The notes: a model not told the origin generated them from the sequence alone. Shown: positions 16,942 to 25,547, counted from the stretch's first letter. The stretch is DNA of 64,000 bases from Paenibacillus aestuarii (GCF_027789125.1 NZ_JAQFVF010000033.1:124001-188000), one strand, 5' to 3'. Program-made: numbers and translations.

Positions 16942-17985
16942 TTGTTCCAGGATATCACCTTAGAAGAGCTATTGGCCTTACAGCAAAATAAAGATCATGT
17001 CATGATTGATGTCCGCTCCCCTTCCGAATTTCGGGACAGCACGATTCCGGGGAGCCTGAATATTCCGCTGTTTAACGATGCGGAGCGTGCAGAAATCGGT
17101 ACGATTTACAAGCAAGTCAGCATCCAAGCAGCCAAGGATAGAGGGCTGGAAATCGTTTCGGCCAAGCTGCCGGCTTTTGTCAAAGCTTTTGAGCAGCTAA
17201 AAGGGCAGAAGGTCGTCTATTGTTGGCGCGGCGGGATGCGCAGCAGAACATCGGCAACCGTTCTTTCCTTAATGGGCATCCGGGCGTACCGCTTAACCGG
17301 GGGTATTCGCACTTACCGCAAATGGGTTGTGGAAACATTGGAGCAGATGGAGCTTAAGCCGCCGTCCATCATTCTGCTAGGCCATACGGGAATCGGTAAA
17401 ACTGCGATCCTCAGGCAGCTTCAAGCCGAGGGCCGCCCTGTGCTGGATCTGGAATATATGGCTGGGCATCGCGGCTCTATTTTCGGGCAGGTCGGGCTGC
17501 GTGCGAATAACCAAAAAACGTTCGAATCTCTTCTCCTTCAAGAAGTGCTGCAAATCCAGGATGCGCCTTATGTATTAATGGAAGGGGAAAGCAAGCGGAT
17601 CGGTAAGGCCGTACTGCCGGACTTTATCATCCGTAAAAAAGAAGCAGGCACACAGCTGTTTATTGAGATGCCTATCGAGGAAAGAGTGCGTCATATTCTT
17701 GCCGACTACCAGCCGAATGACAATAAGGCTGAGCTGCTGCAAGCCTACATGCATATCAAAGACCGCATTCATACGCCTATCGCTAAAGAAATCGAGACTA
17801 GTTTGCGGGACGAACAATATGCCCATGCGGTGCGGCTGTTGCTGGAACATTACTACGACCCGCGTTACGAGCATGCTATGCGGCAATATGAACAGGAACG
17901 AGTTGTCATTCAAGCGGAGTCGATTGCTGATGCCGTGCAGGCGGTCAGAGATTATTTGGCACAATTGAAACCGGTAACCGTGTAG
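16942..17985 (+). CDS. mnmH: tRNA 2-selenouridine synthase
   Basis: This 347-residue protein has an N-terminal rhodanese domain (MIDVRSPSEF; active-site Cys94 in VVYCWRGGMRSRT) and a C-terminal P-loop domain with Walker A GHTGIGKT (147-154). It converts 2-thiouridine at wobble position 34 to 2-selenouridine through a geranylated intermediate, using selenophosphate from the SelD encoded 17 nt upstream. The start is TTG with AAAGGAG upstream. Length and both catalytic motifs are normal. A strong terminator follows. Confidence 0.95.
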   Translation: MFQDITLEELLALQQNKDHVMIDVRSPSEFRDSTIPGSLNIPLFNDAERAEIGTIYKQVSIQAAKDRGLEIVSAKLPAFVKAFEQLKGQKVVYCWRGGMRSRTSATVLSLMGIRAYRLTGGIRTYRKWVVETLEQMELKPPSIILLGHTGIGKTAILRQLQAEGRPVLDLEYMAGHRGSIFGQVGLRANNQKTFESLLLQEVLQIQDAPYVLMEGESKRIGKAVLPDFIIRKKEAGTQLFIEMPIEERVRHILADYQPNDNKAELLQAYMHIKDRIHTPIAKEIETSLRDEQYAHAVRLLLEHYYDPRYEHAMRQYEQERVVIQAESIADAVQAVRDYLAQLKPVTV

Positions 17986-18010
17986 AAATCTGTTTTATTC
18001 TGGCTATACT

Positions 18011-18052
18011 AAAAAGAACCGTTCATCGCTTGCGATGAACAGTTCTTTTTTT
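18011..18052. terminator. Bidirectional terminator between mnmH and the NlpC/P60 gene
   Basis: AAGAAC-GTTCATCG and CGATGAAC-GTTCTT form a near-perfect stem with flanking A and T runs, so it can serve both convergent genes. Confidence 0.88.
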
Positions 18053-18067
18053 CATTTGGCCTGCCAA

Positions 18068-18577
18068 TTACAGTACGCGGCGAGCTGTGATATAGTGCGA
18101 GTTCCAATACGAGTTCAGTTTCGTAATTTTTACGCCACCTGCTCCGTATGTGTTCAGCATCTGGTTGTTTCCGATATAGACGCCAACATGTCCTACACCC
18201 GGACGGCCCGGTACGGAGAAGAAGAGTAGATCTCCCTTCTGCCAGTTGCTCTTGGATACGTAGCGGCCAACTTTGGACTGCTGGGCAGCTGTACGCGGCA
18301 AAGAGATTCCGTATTTGCCATAGATGTATTTCGTTAATGTCGAGCAATCGAAATTGCGCGTCTGACCGACTTTGGCACCGAATTTATATGGTGTACCTAA
18401 ATATCTTTTTCCTAAAGCAATAATCGAATTGGCTTTAGATGAAGTCGAAGTTGCAGAAGCGGATATCGTATCAGCCTTAGTAAGCTGAGGGCTACTGATA
18501 ACACCACCTGAGATGGCGATGGTTGTTCCTAAAGCTAAGATAGCCAAGCGCTTGCTCCATACTTGATGTAATTTCAT
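18068..18577 (-). CDS. Secreted NlpC/P60 (C40) peptidase
   Basis: This 169-residue protein has a signal peptide (about 1-35, basic start then a hydrophobic core), a short Ser/Thr-rich linker and a C-terminal NlpC/P60 domain. Catalytic Cys78 lies in NFDCSTLTKYIYGKYGI and His130 in GVGHVGVYIGN. The third catalytic position, usually His, reads MLNTYG with Asn142, a known polar alternative. Such enzymes cleave gamma-D-glutamyl bonds in peptidoglycan peptides. No SH3 or LysM targeting domain is present. The start is set by AAGGAGGGG before ATG. Confidence 0.9.
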   Translation of the reverse strand: MKLHQVWSKRLAILALGTTIAISGGVISSPQLTKADTISASATSTSSKANSIIALGKRYLGTPYKFGAKVGQTRNFDCSTLTKYIYGKYGISLPRTAAQQSKVGRYVSKSNWQKGDLLFFSVPGRPGVGHVGVYIGNNQMLNTYGAGGVKITKLNSYWNSHYITARRVL

Positions 18578-18772
18578 AGTTGTTCCCCTCCTTAAGTTGT
18601 GTACGGCTCATCCGTATCTGGAACCTAGTGTAGCACAGCTAGGATCTCCTATTATTTGCTAGAGGTGTCGGAAACCGTGAGCTGGAGGGGAAGGCGGCTT
18701 ATTTATTAGAAAACGATGAGAATGTACTGAAGAAATTATTCTTGACAAATGGGAAAATGGGGGATGTTGCAG

Positions 18773-19723
18773 ATGTTGCAACCAATTGAGCCTTTTGAGC
18801 CGGTTGTCGTGAGCGGAACGTTCCCGCAGGGCGAGCAGTGGGTCGCTCAGATTAAATGGGACGGCGTCCGCATGCTCAGCTATTATGACGGGGCGCAGGT
18901 GAATTTAGTGAATCGCAAGCTGAATCCGCGTACGCTGCAATATCCGGAATTTTTGCAGGCGAGCAGGTATTGCCGCGCCTCTTCATTTATTCTGGACGGC
19001 GAGATCATCGCCATGAGCGGGGGCCGGCCTTCCTTTCATGAAGTGATGAAGCGGGATAGTCTGCGAAGCGCCATGAGTATTGAGCGAGGCGTCAAACAGA
19101 CGCCGGTTTCTTTTATGATTTTTGACGTATTATTTTGCAATGGAAGCTGGGTGGTGGATCAAAGCTTGCAGGCGCGCCAACAATTGCTTGAGCAAATCAT
19201 TATCCCCCAACAGGATGTTCAGCTTGTACAGAATTATCCGGATGCACCGGCGCTGTATTCATTAATGGAGCAATACCAGATGGAAGGGATCATTTATAAA
19301 GATTTGCAAAGCTCCTATGTAGTCGGAGGCAAAGATAAGCGCTGGCAGAAACGCAAAATTGTCCACGATCTCTATGCGGCCGTGGGTGGCGTGACGTACA
19401 GGGGGAAGAGAGTGAATGCCCTGCTGCTCGGTCTGTATGATGAGGCGGCCCGGTTTATTTATATCGGACATGCCGGAGGCGGGAAGCTGAGCAATCAGGA
19501 CTGGATGGACCTGACGGAGCGAATTCAGCCAGACATTACGGGCGTCAGGCCGTTCGTCAATGAACCGGAGCGAAGCAAAGAGGCCGTCTGGCTGCACCCA
19601 CGCCTCGTGGTGAAGGTGCAGTTCCTGGAATGGACGCCGGGAGGGACGATGCGGCAGCCGATTATTCAAGCAGTCGTCGAGCTTCCTGCAGCCGGGTGTA
19701 CGATTTCGCAAGCGAACCTATAA
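18773..19723 (+). CDS. ATP-dependent DNA ligase (LigD ligase-like)
   Basis: This 316-residue ligase has the adenylation motif QIKWDGVR, with Lys28 as nucleophile, then ILDGEIIA, FMIFDVLF, EGIIYKD and KRKIVHDLYA as further nucleotidyltransferase motifs. An OB-fold follows, ending near LEWTPGG. It is a minimal ligase without polymerase or phosphoesterase domains. It converges with ku, so it is the sealing enzyme of this end-joining set. The start at 18773 is chosen because GGGGG lies nine bases upstream; in-frame ATGs 24 and 9 nt earlier lack a site. Confidence 0.9.
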   Translation: MLQPIEPFEPVVVSGTFPQGEQWVAQIKWDGVRMLSYYDGAQVNLVNRKLNPRTLQYPEFLQASRYCRASSFILDGEIIAMSGGRPSFHEVMKRDSLRSAMSIERGVKQTPVSFMIFDVLFCNGSWVVDQSLQARQQLLEQIIIPQQDVQLVQNYPDAPALYSLMEQYQMEGIIYKDLQSSYVVGGKDKRWQKRKIVHDLYAAVGGVTYRGKRVNALLLGLYDEAARFIYIGHAGGGKLSNQDWMDLTERIQPDITGVRPFVNEPERSKEAVWLHPRLVVKVQFLEWTPGGTMRQPIIQAVVELPAAGCTISQANL

Positions 19724-19728
19724 AAGAA

Positions 19729-19762
19729 GCGCTGAGTCCCTGTAGACAACGGGATTCAGCGC
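19729..19762. terminator. Stem-loop between ligase and ku
   Basis: GCGCTGAGTCCC / GGGATTCAGCGC form a long stem with one mismatch between two convergent genes. No strong T run follows, so termination strength is uncertain. Confidence 0.6.
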
Positions 19763-19789
19763 AGCGGACGGCAGCATAGATCAAGTTTA

Positions 19790-20713
19790 TCAAGTGACAG
19801 GTTCCTTCACTTTCTCTTCCTTCACTTTCTCTACTTTTACTTTAGGCTCTTTCTCTTTCTTCGCTCTCGTCTTCGGCTTCTTGACTTCAGTTACCGTTGC
19901 ATCAGGCTCAAGATGTACCTTCTCGGTGCTCACCTCAGCTCCACCTGCTTTTGTGGCATCGAGGCTCGCCTGCAGCGCGGCCATCAGATCGATCACGCTC
20001 GTCTTCTGCACATCCGGTGCGGCCTGCACTTCTTCTCCGGCGATTTTATGCTCGATAGCTTCCATCAACCTGCCGCGATATTCATCTCTATACTTCTCCG
20101 GTTCAAAAGGCGTTGAAAGCTGACTGATCAGCATTTTCGCCATTTCCAATTCCCGCTCATTCACTTGGCTCTGTTCCGGAAGATTCGGCACTTGGCTGAT
20201 CGGACGGATCTCATCCGGATAGAAAATCGTCTCCATCGCCAAACAATTATCGATCACACGAATCGCAGCCAGTGAGCTCTTGGAGCGGATCGAGACTTTG
20301 GAAATGCCGATTTTCCCGGTCTGCTTCATCGATTCGAGCAGCAAGGAATAAGCACCTGAACCTGTTTCGCCGGGGGCGAGATAGTACGTTTTTTGAAAGT
20401 AAACAGGGTCGATATCTTCCAGATTCACGAAGTCCAAAATCTTGATCTCTTTATTCGCTTCTCCGGAGATGGTCTCCAGCTCGTCCTTCTCAAAGAGCAC
20501 ATACCGCCCAGGCTCGTATTCATAGCCGCGCGATATTTCCTCCCATTCTACTTCCTTCTCGCAAGTATTGCACTTGCGCACATAAGCTAGAGGGGTGATA
20601 CAAACTTTATGAATATAGCGCATCGAGATATCCTTATCTTCCGTTGCCGAGAACATTTTTACAGGCACGTGGACAAGCCCGAAGCTGATAGCGCCTTTCC
20701 AGACAGTATGCAC
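19790..20713 (-). CDS. ku: Ku, non-homologous end-joining protein
   Basis: This 307-residue Ku core protein has the bacterial start MHTVWKGAISFGLVHVPVKM, the beta-barrel/bridge regions (HKVCITPLAYVRKCNTCEKE, GYEYEPGRYVLFEKDELE) and a Lys/Glu/Val-rich repetitive tail (about 270-307) that may bind DNA without free ends. Bacterial Ku homodimers thread onto DNA ends and recruit LigD activities. Here the polymerase and ligase are separate genes at 14001 and 18773. Forespore expression is known for the Bacillus counterpart and is plausible here. Confidence 0.96.
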   Translation of the reverse strand: MHTVWKGAISFGLVHVPVKMFSATEDKDISMRYIHKVCITPLAYVRKCNTCEKEVEWEEISRGYEYEPGRYVLFEKDELETISGEANKEIKILDFVNLEDIDPVYFQKTYYLAPGETGSGAYSLLLESMKQTGKIGISKVSIRSKSSLAAIRVIDNCLAMETIFYPDEIRPISQVPNLPEQSQVNERELEMAKMLISQLSTPFEPEKYRDEYRGRLMEAIEHKIAGEEVQAAPDVQKTSVIDLMAALQASLDATKAGGAEVSTEKVHLEPDATVTEVKKPKTRAKKEKEPKVKVEKVKEEKVKEPVT

Positions 20714-20877
20714 GAGCGATCCTCCCCATTAGTCAATTTGACGGTCTTCTCACTAGTATTCTCTTGAACGGATTCCTTTATACGGCGAAGGACTAAGAGA
20801 ATGCTGACAGCCGGCAGTGGGTATCTTAAGCATGCACGATTAGGTTAACATCCATTTCAGTAAGGAGGGATTCTCGG

Positions 20878-21063
20878 ATGGCAGAAGCTCCGAAAGCAGC
20901 CCAAGATAAAGACCATCAAGGGCAAGAAGATTATTTTATGGACATTGACCGTATGATCAATGAGGGTTTAGGAGGCGGAAACGTCACCATGCACAATGGA
21001 TTGATTGAGTGTTCAACGACGGATACGATGGATCATCCGGAATCTGTTTTGGATGAGCCGTAG
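20878..21063 (+). CDS. Small acidic protein of unknown function
   Basis: This 61-residue acidic protein (PQDYFMDIDRMINEGLGGG-like centre, C-terminal DHPESVLDEP) has no recognised domain. The ribosome site AAGGAGGG eight bases before the ATG is excellent. It lies 27 nt before sspH on the same strand, so co-expression during sporulation is possible. No function is proposed. Confidence 0.7.
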   Translation: MAEAPKAAQDKDHQGQEDYFMDIDRMINEGLGGGNVTMHNGLIECSTTDTMDHPESVLDEP

Positions 21064-21090
21064 GCGGCGAAGCGAAAGGGGAGTTCACGC

Positions 21091-21273
21091 ATGAACATTC
21101 ATCGCGCCCAAGAAATTATTGCCGCGGATGAGAAGATCGAGGTCGAGCTGAACGGTCTGCCGGTCTGGATTGACAGCGTCGATCCCAGCCGAGCCGTAGC
21201 CAAAGTGCACGCGGAACAGAATCCGGCGGATTCTCGGGTCGTATCCGTTCAAGAGCTGGAAGAGGTCCGCTAA
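21091..21273 (+). CDS. sspH: H-type small acid-soluble spore protein
   Basis: This 60-residue protein matches the SspH family pattern: N-terminal RAQEIIAADEKIEVELNG, then a short beta-rich core ending in a VSVQELEEV tail. SspH proteins are minor spore-core proteins made in the forespore. Ribosome site AAAGGGGAG lies before the ATG. A terminator follows directly, so it ends a short transcription unit that may include the preceding 61-residue gene. Confidence 0.88.
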   Translation: MNIHRAQEIIAADEKIEVELNGLPVWIDSVDPSRAVAKVHAEQNPADSRVVSVQELEEVR

Positions 21274-21280
21274 CTGAGAA

Positions 21281-21318
21281 AAGTCTGCTTCCGAAAGCAA
21301 TCGGATGCAGGCTTTTTT
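21281..21318 (+). terminator. Terminator after sspH
   Basis: AAGTCTGCTTCCGA / TCGGATGCAGGCTT form a stem with an AAGCAA loop and a six-T tail. Confidence 0.85.
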
Positions 21319-21388
21319 ATTCGCGCAGTTGCTGATGAGCGTCTGCGAGGACTATAATAGGAGCAGCATGCGCATTTGAAGGAAAGGG

Positions 21389-21880
21389 ATGAGTAAATTG
21401 ACTCCATCCACATTTATATACACATCCAACCATGAAGAGGATACGGATAAACTGGGCAGGCTGCTCAGCGCTTATTTAATGCCGGGAGCCATCATTACGC
21501 TCGACGGGGATTTGGGAGCAGGGAAGACGAGGTTCTCCCAAGGCTTCGCCAGAGCCATGGGCATCACCGAAGTCGTAAACTCACCGACGTTTACAATTGT
21601 AAAAGAGTACGAGGGACAATCGCTCCCTTTTTACCATATGGACATGTATCGCATAAACCAAGTGGAAGCCGACGATCTCGGGCTCGACGAATACTTCTAC
21701 GGATCAGGCGTGACTTTGATCGAATGGTCCAGTCTGATCGAAGATCTGCTGCCGCCGGAGAGGCTTTCGATTACAATCGCCTATCAGGGCGAGCAATCAA
21801 GATTATTTCAGCTGACTCCGCATGGAGAGCCGTATCATAGCTGGTGCGTACAAATGAAGGAGAACGGACATTTACAATGA
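21389..21880 (+). CDS. tsaE: tRNA t6A biosynthesis ATPase TsaE
   Basis: This 163-residue P-loop protein has Walker A GDLGAGKTRFSQG, followed by VNSPTFTIVKEYEG and HMDMYRI, all characteristic of TsaE (YdiB/YjeE). It stimulates the TsaB-TsaD complex that attaches threonylcarbamoyl to A37 of ANN-decoding tRNAs. It begins the tsaE-tsaB-rimI-tsaD operon, the same order as ydiBCDE of Bacillus subtilis. The ATG lies directly after AAGGAAAGGG; a TTG 12 nt later has better spacing and may be the true start. Confidence 0.93.
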   Translation: MSKLTPSTFIYTSNHEEDTDKLGRLLSAYLMPGAIITLDGDLGAGKTRFSQGFARAMGITEVVNSPTFTIVKEYEGQSLPFYHMDMYRINQVEADDLGLDEYFYGSGVTLIEWSSLIEDLLPPERLSITIAYQGEQSRLFQLTPHGEPYHSWCVQMKENGHLQ

Positions 21881-22686
21881 CAGCAACTACACATCATCAA
21901 CAAGGCCTTTTGCTTGCCATCGATACCTCGACAGCATCGATGACAGTGGCCGTATTAAATAACGGACAAATGATCGGAGAACTCAGTTCCCACGCTGAAC
22001 GAAACCATTCCATCGGGCTTCTGCCGAACATCCAGAAGCTTCTTGGCGATCTTGGGCTAAAGCCTAAAGATCTGCAAGCTGTCGCCGTCGGACAAGGCCC
22101 CGGCTCTTACACCGGTGTGCGCATTGGCGTCTCCGTAGCCAAGACGTTCGCCTGGTCGCTGGGCCTGGATCTGATCGGTGTCTCCAGCTTGGAGGCGATG
22201 GCGCTAGGCGCCAGTGCGAAGACAGAAACCAAGAGCAATCAGACGACGGTCGTGAAATGGTTCGTGCCTTTAATGGATGCCAGACGTTCGCAGGCGTTTA
22301 CAGCTGTGTATGAGGAGCGTGTGGCAGGCGTGGAGAAGTCCTGGCACAGCATAATGCCGGATGGCATTCGGGTTATGGCGCCCTGGACCGAGCAGCTGTT
22401 GGCTTTAGCTGCAGAAGCCGGGCAGGAGGGGCCGCAGGAAATCATTTTCCTGGGTGAAACCGAAGGGTTTGCCGCCCCAATCGATCAGTTTGCCAGCCAG
22501 TGGAGCGGGAACGTCCAGGTGCTGCCTTACAGCATGGAAGCACAGTATGTAGGACTGCTGGCTTATCCGAAGCTTGCTGCAGGCGAGCATGCAGAGGTTC
22601 ACACCTTCGTGCCGAACTATACGCAGCTGCCGGAAGCGGAAGTGAACTTGCAGGCGAAGCTGAAGCAGCAGAAAGGGGAGGTGTAA
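21877..22686 (+). CDS. tsaB: tRNA t6A biosynthesis protein TsaB
   Basis: This 269-residue ASKHA-fold protein has LLLAIDTSTASMTVA at the N-terminus and VGQGPGSYTGVRIGVSVAKTFAW, the TsaB signature. TsaB lacks the metal site of TsaD and acts as its dimer partner. The ATG overlaps the tsaE stop (ATGA). An in-frame GTG 33 nt upstream would add a poorly conserved start inside tsaE, so it is not used. Confidence 0.93.
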   Translation: MTATTHHQQGLLLAIDTSTASMTVAVLNNGQMIGELSSHAERNHSIGLLPNIQKLLGDLGLKPKDLQAVAVGQGPGSYTGVRIGVSVAKTFAWSLGLDLIGVSSLEAMALGASAKTETKSNQTTVVKWFVPLMDARRSQAFTAVYEERVAGVEKSWHSIMPDGIRVMAPWTEQLLALAAEAGQEGPQEIIFLGETEGFAAPIDQFASQWSGNVQVLPYSMEAQYVGLLAYPKLAAGEHAEVHTFVPNYTQLPEAEVNLQAKLKQQKGEV

Positions 22687-22688
22687 CC

Positions 22689-23198
22689 ATGGAGCAGCGG
22701 CAGCAGGAGATTCCGGAATCTTCGTTAGTGTTCCGGTCCATGCGTCAGGAGGATATTCCCTTTATCTGTGAGATTGAAAAAGAAGCTTTCACGACGCCTT
22801 GGACAGAAGGCGCATTTTATAATGAATTGACGAACAATCAATTTGCTCACTATATGATTATGGATATTGACGGTGAAGTTGCCGGCTATGGCGGCATGTG
22901 GCTTATCATGGAAGAAGCCCACGTCACCAATGTCGCTGTCCGCGACAAATACCGCGGGCGTAAGCTCGGCGAGCGCCTGATGCGTGAGCTGATGCATACA
23001 GCGGCTTTTTTGCGAGCGATCCGCATGACGCTGGAAGTTCGTGCATCGAATTATGTGGCACAAAATTTGTATGAGAAACTCGGCTTTCGCTCTGTAGGCG
23101 TCCGTAGAGGCTACTACACGGACAATAGAGAGGATGCCATCATTATGTGGGCGGATTTGCCCAAGTCCAAGAGCAGAAGGGATAGTCTCGAAGACTGA
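22689..23198 (+). CDS. rimI: Ribosomal protein alanine N-acetyltransferase-like
   Basis: This 169-residue GNAT protein has the RimI pattern MRQEDIPFICEIEKEAFTTPW, VTNVAVRDKYRGRKLGERLM (acetyl-CoA pyrophosphate loop) and VRASNYVAQNLYEKLGF. It starts 2 nt after tsaB with GGGGAGG upstream. RimI acetylates the N-terminus of ribosomal protein S18 in enterobacteria; in Firmicutes the target is less certain. Its place between tsaB and tsaD is conserved. Confidence 0.92.
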   Translation: MEQRQQEIPESSLVFRSMRQEDIPFICEIEKEAFTTPWTEGAFYNELTNNQFAHYMIMDIDGEVAGYGGMWLIMEEAHVTNVAVRDKYRGRKLGERLMRELMHTAAFLRAIRMTLEVRASNYVAQNLYEKLGFRSVGVRRGYYTDNREDAIIMWADLPKSKSRRDSLED

Positions 23199-23213
23199 GA
23201 CCAGGTGAAGAAG

Positions 23214-24278
23214 TTGACAGAGCAACCAAACAACCATTTAACAAACGATCCATCCAACGATTCGGCGAAGCCCGTATATATTATGGCCATTGAAACAAGC
23301 TGTGACGAGACGTCTGTCGCCATTGTCGAAAATGGCCTAGTGATCCGCTCGAACGTCGTTTCGAGCCAGATTGAAACGCACCAGCGCTATGGCGGCGTGG
23401 TGCCGGAAGTCGCTTCCCGAAAGCATGTGGAGTCGATCACATGGATGCTGCAGGAAGCGGTGGAGGAGGCGGGCGTCGCGCTTAGCGAGCTGTCCGCCAT
23501 TGCCGTTACGCAGGGGCCCGGCCTTGTCGGCTCCCTGCTCGTCGGCGTCGTCGCCGGCAAAGCGTTAGCCTGCGCGCTGGAACTGCCGCTGATCGGTGTG
23601 CATCACATCGCCGGTCATATTTATGCCAACCAGCTCGTGCATGAGCTGGAGTATCCGTTGATCGCTTTGGTGGTGTCCGGCGGACACACGGAGCTGATCC
23701 ATATGGAAGGCCCGGGCCAATTCCGCATCATTGGCCGGACCCGCGACGATGCCGCAGGCGAAGCCTACGACAAAGTCGCCAGAGCGATGGGCCTGCCGTA
23801 CCCCGGCGGCCCGCATGTCGATCGGCTTGCACAGGAAGCCGATCAGGAGATTCCGATGCCGCGGGCTTGGCTCGAGGCAGACTCCTACGACTTCAGCTTC
23901 AGCGGCTTGAAATCCGCGGTGCTGAACGTCGTGAATCAGTCCAAGATGCGCGGCGAAGCACTCCAAACCACGCAAATCGCCAAAGGCTTCCAAGAATCCG
24001 TCATCGACGTTCTTGTGGAGAAAGCGTCCCGCGCCGTCAAGGAGTTCGGCGCGAAGCAATTGCTGCTCGCGGGTGGTGTGGCCGCGAATAAGGGTCTGCG
24101 CAGCCGTCTGAGTGAGCGCTGCGAAGAGCTGGGCGTCCCGCTGCTGGTGCCGCCGCTGAGCCTTTGCACAGACAACGCGGCGATGATTGCTGCCGCCGCG
24201 TTCCTGAAGTGGGACCAGCAGTCGTTCAGCGAGCTGGATCTGAAGGCAGAACCGTTATTGAAGCTGGAAGAGTGGTAA
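23214..24278 (+). CDS. tsaD: tRNA N6-threonylcarbamoyladenosine transferase TsaD
   Basis: This protein of about 354 residues has [15 protein letters not shown], the metal-binding [12 protein letters not shown] (HxxxH), VSGGHTELI, a [19 protein letters not shown] segment and [11 protein letters not shown], all diagnostic of TsaD/Gcp. It transfers threonylcarbamoyl from TsaC/TsaB-derived AMP adduct to tRNA A37. The TTG at 23214 is preferred because AGGTG lies six bases upstream; a GTG at 23205 sits inside that site. It is the last gene of the operon, before a strong terminator. Confidence 0.96.
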   Translation: MTEQPNNHLTNDPSNDSAKPVYIMAIETSCDETSVAIVENGLVIRSNVVSSQIETHQRYGGVVPEVASRKHVESITWMLQEAVEEAGVALSELSAIAVTQGPGLVGSLLVGVVAGKALACALELPLIGVHHIAGHIYANQLVHELEYPLIALVVSGGHTELIHMEGPGQFRIIGRTRDDAAGEAYDKVARAMGLPYPGGPHVDRLAQEADQEIPMPRAWLEADSYDFSFSGLKSAVLNVVNQSKMRGEALQTTQIAKGFQESVIDVLVEKASRAVKEFGAKQLLLAGGVAANKGLRSRLSERCEELGVPLLVPPLSLCTDNAAMIAAAAFLKWDQQSFSELDLKAEPLLKLEEW

Positions 24279-24285
24279 ACTTATA

Positions 24286-24338
24286 AAGAGGGTGACTCCT
24301 CAGCCAATAGTCTTGGCTGAGGGGTCACCCTCTTTTTT
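24286..24338 (+). terminator. Terminator of the tsa operon
   Basis: A long two-part stem (AAGAGGGTGAC and CAGCCAA pairing with TTGGCTG and GTCACCCTCTT) ends in six T residues. Confidence 0.92.
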
Positions 24339-24371
24339 CGATCCTGCAAAACAGCCGCCAACTCCCGCTAT

Positions 24372-24617
24372 TCATTTTCTCCTACGAATATTTTTCCATC
24401 CCCCTACTGCTGCTACTATTTGGAGAAGAAGTGAAACTAATGCCCATTGATTTCTACTTTGTATGACCACCCACGCGGTTACAAGCAAAGAACATAAAAT
24501 AATTCCAAGATAAAAATATTTTGTTGATTTCTGAGCTTTTTTTGCTTTCAAATCATAGAAATACAAAATTAAAAAAATGATGAGAAATACTATAATCGAA
24601 ACCGCATAAACAGTCAT
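24372..24617 (-). CDS. Small three-helix membrane protein, unknown
   Basis: This 81-residue protein has three hydrophobic segments (about 4-20, 36-52, 58-72), a Lys-rich loop (DLKAKKAQKSTK) and a basic C-terminus. TAGGAGATCTTA precedes the ATG, so translation is plausible. It starts 17 nt after the end of a broken secreted-protein gene on the same strand. An immunity-type role for that partner is only a guess from size, topology and adjacency. The region is more AT-rich than the tsa operon. Confidence 0.6.
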   Translation of the reverse strand: MTVYAVSIIVFLIIFLILYFYDLKAKKAQKSTKYFYLGIILCSLLVTAWVVIQSRNQWALVSLLLQIVAAVGGWKNIRRRK

Positions 24618-24634
24618 TAAGATCTCCTAACTAG

Positions 24635-25184
24635 TTAATTTGCAGTTGACTCGAAATAGGTAACTGGTAACCAATGCAAATTAAGAGTTATACCACGGCC
24701 TTTATTGTTATTTGACATTGATATCGCTAGTAAGTTTGCACCCGCAGCTACAATAAGGGATGTTGCCGATGCTACCTGTCCTCCCGGTATTAAACCAGCA
24801 ACTGCGGCAACAAGTCCAGCAACAGCTTCTGTTTGTTGCAATGCCTGGATGTGAGCAAGTGTTTCGGCTTGAGTAAAGTTATCGCCACTCCCCACCAATA
24901 AGTACTCCAAGTCCAAAAGTAGCGTAAACATCACTATCAACCATATTCCTTGCAGTAGGATCGATGTACAGAAAATTATCAGATCCGAAGGAGATATATG
25001 TGTTCATTGTTGGAACCGACTCTAATACTTTTGAAGAGGCTTAGCTTTCCCCTATTGAAAATACTCGTTCTGTAGAGGCTGAATCCACTTGATTATTTAG
25101 TTCTGGAGCCGAAGCCGATGCAGAACCTGCAACTGCAGATAAAGATATGATACCGCTTGCAATCATTAACAAACCATTTTTCAT
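24635..25184 (-). pseudogene. Broken gene for a small secreted protein
   Basis: From the ATG at 25184 (AAGGAGATG upstream) the sequence encodes a clear signal peptide (MKNGLLMIASGIISLSAVAG, then SASASA) and continues to an in-frame TAA at 25041-25043. The same frame carries on as ASSKVLESVPTMNTYISFGS and runs to about residue 98, where the coding signal shifts to another frame (SGDNFTQAETLAHIQALQQ). It ends at 24635 after a Gly/Ala-rich hydrophobic stretch (AVAGLVAAVAGLIPGGQ). One nonsense and one frameshift lesion therefore separate parts of a single protein of about 180 residues. The last segment alone could be translated as a 101-residue product, but it lacks a ribosome site and signal peptide. 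The family is not identified. Confidence 0.65.
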
Positions 25185-25361
25185 ACTTAAACATCTCCTT
25201 TTTTGAAGCAGTGATCCTAATCTTTACAAAGGGGAAATTCCCCACAAAATTAAGATATTCCTTCAAAAAATACATATTAATCCAATTTTTGAAACATCTC
25301 CGATCTTGCATCCCTGCCACAAAATCCTACCGAAATTGCAATAAGCATCGGCCTTTTTCCC

Positions 25362-25547
25362 TTACCCGATCGTTTTCACCATCGTCACGGACATGGTTGC
25401 ATGTTTATGGTCGTACGTTAACTTGTCAAATACTTCATACATAATCATAATGCCTCGGCCAGAGCCCATGTCAAAACCAGATTCCCAGTCCTCAGTTTCC
25501 GCTTTGAACTTCCATTCCGACGGATCAAATGCGACGTATTTAATTTA
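25362..25547 (-). pseudogene. C-terminal remnant of an RsbW/SpoIIAB-like anti-sigma kinase
   Basis: The minus-strand frame ending at the TAA at 25362 encodes IKYVAFDPSEWKFKAE, then FDMGSGRGIMIMYEVFDKLT and a strand ending SVTMVKTIG. The GSGRGIMIM segment is the G2 box of GHKL ATPases of the anti-sigma-factor type. An in-frame stop directly upstream and the missing N-box and G1 regions show that only about the last 60 residues remain. There is no start codon or ribosome site. It is probably the tail of a deleted gene. Confidence 0.6.

Noticed and set aside
24286..24338. Possible riboswitch or small RNA after tsaD
   Set aside because: The structure is a simple long stem with a T run directly after the operon, so a terminator explains it.
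25093..25320. 75-codon minus-strand frame over the broken secreted-protein gene
   Set aside because: The ribosome site and signal peptide fit the other frame starting at 25184; this frame gives a Cys/Phe-rich nonsense product.
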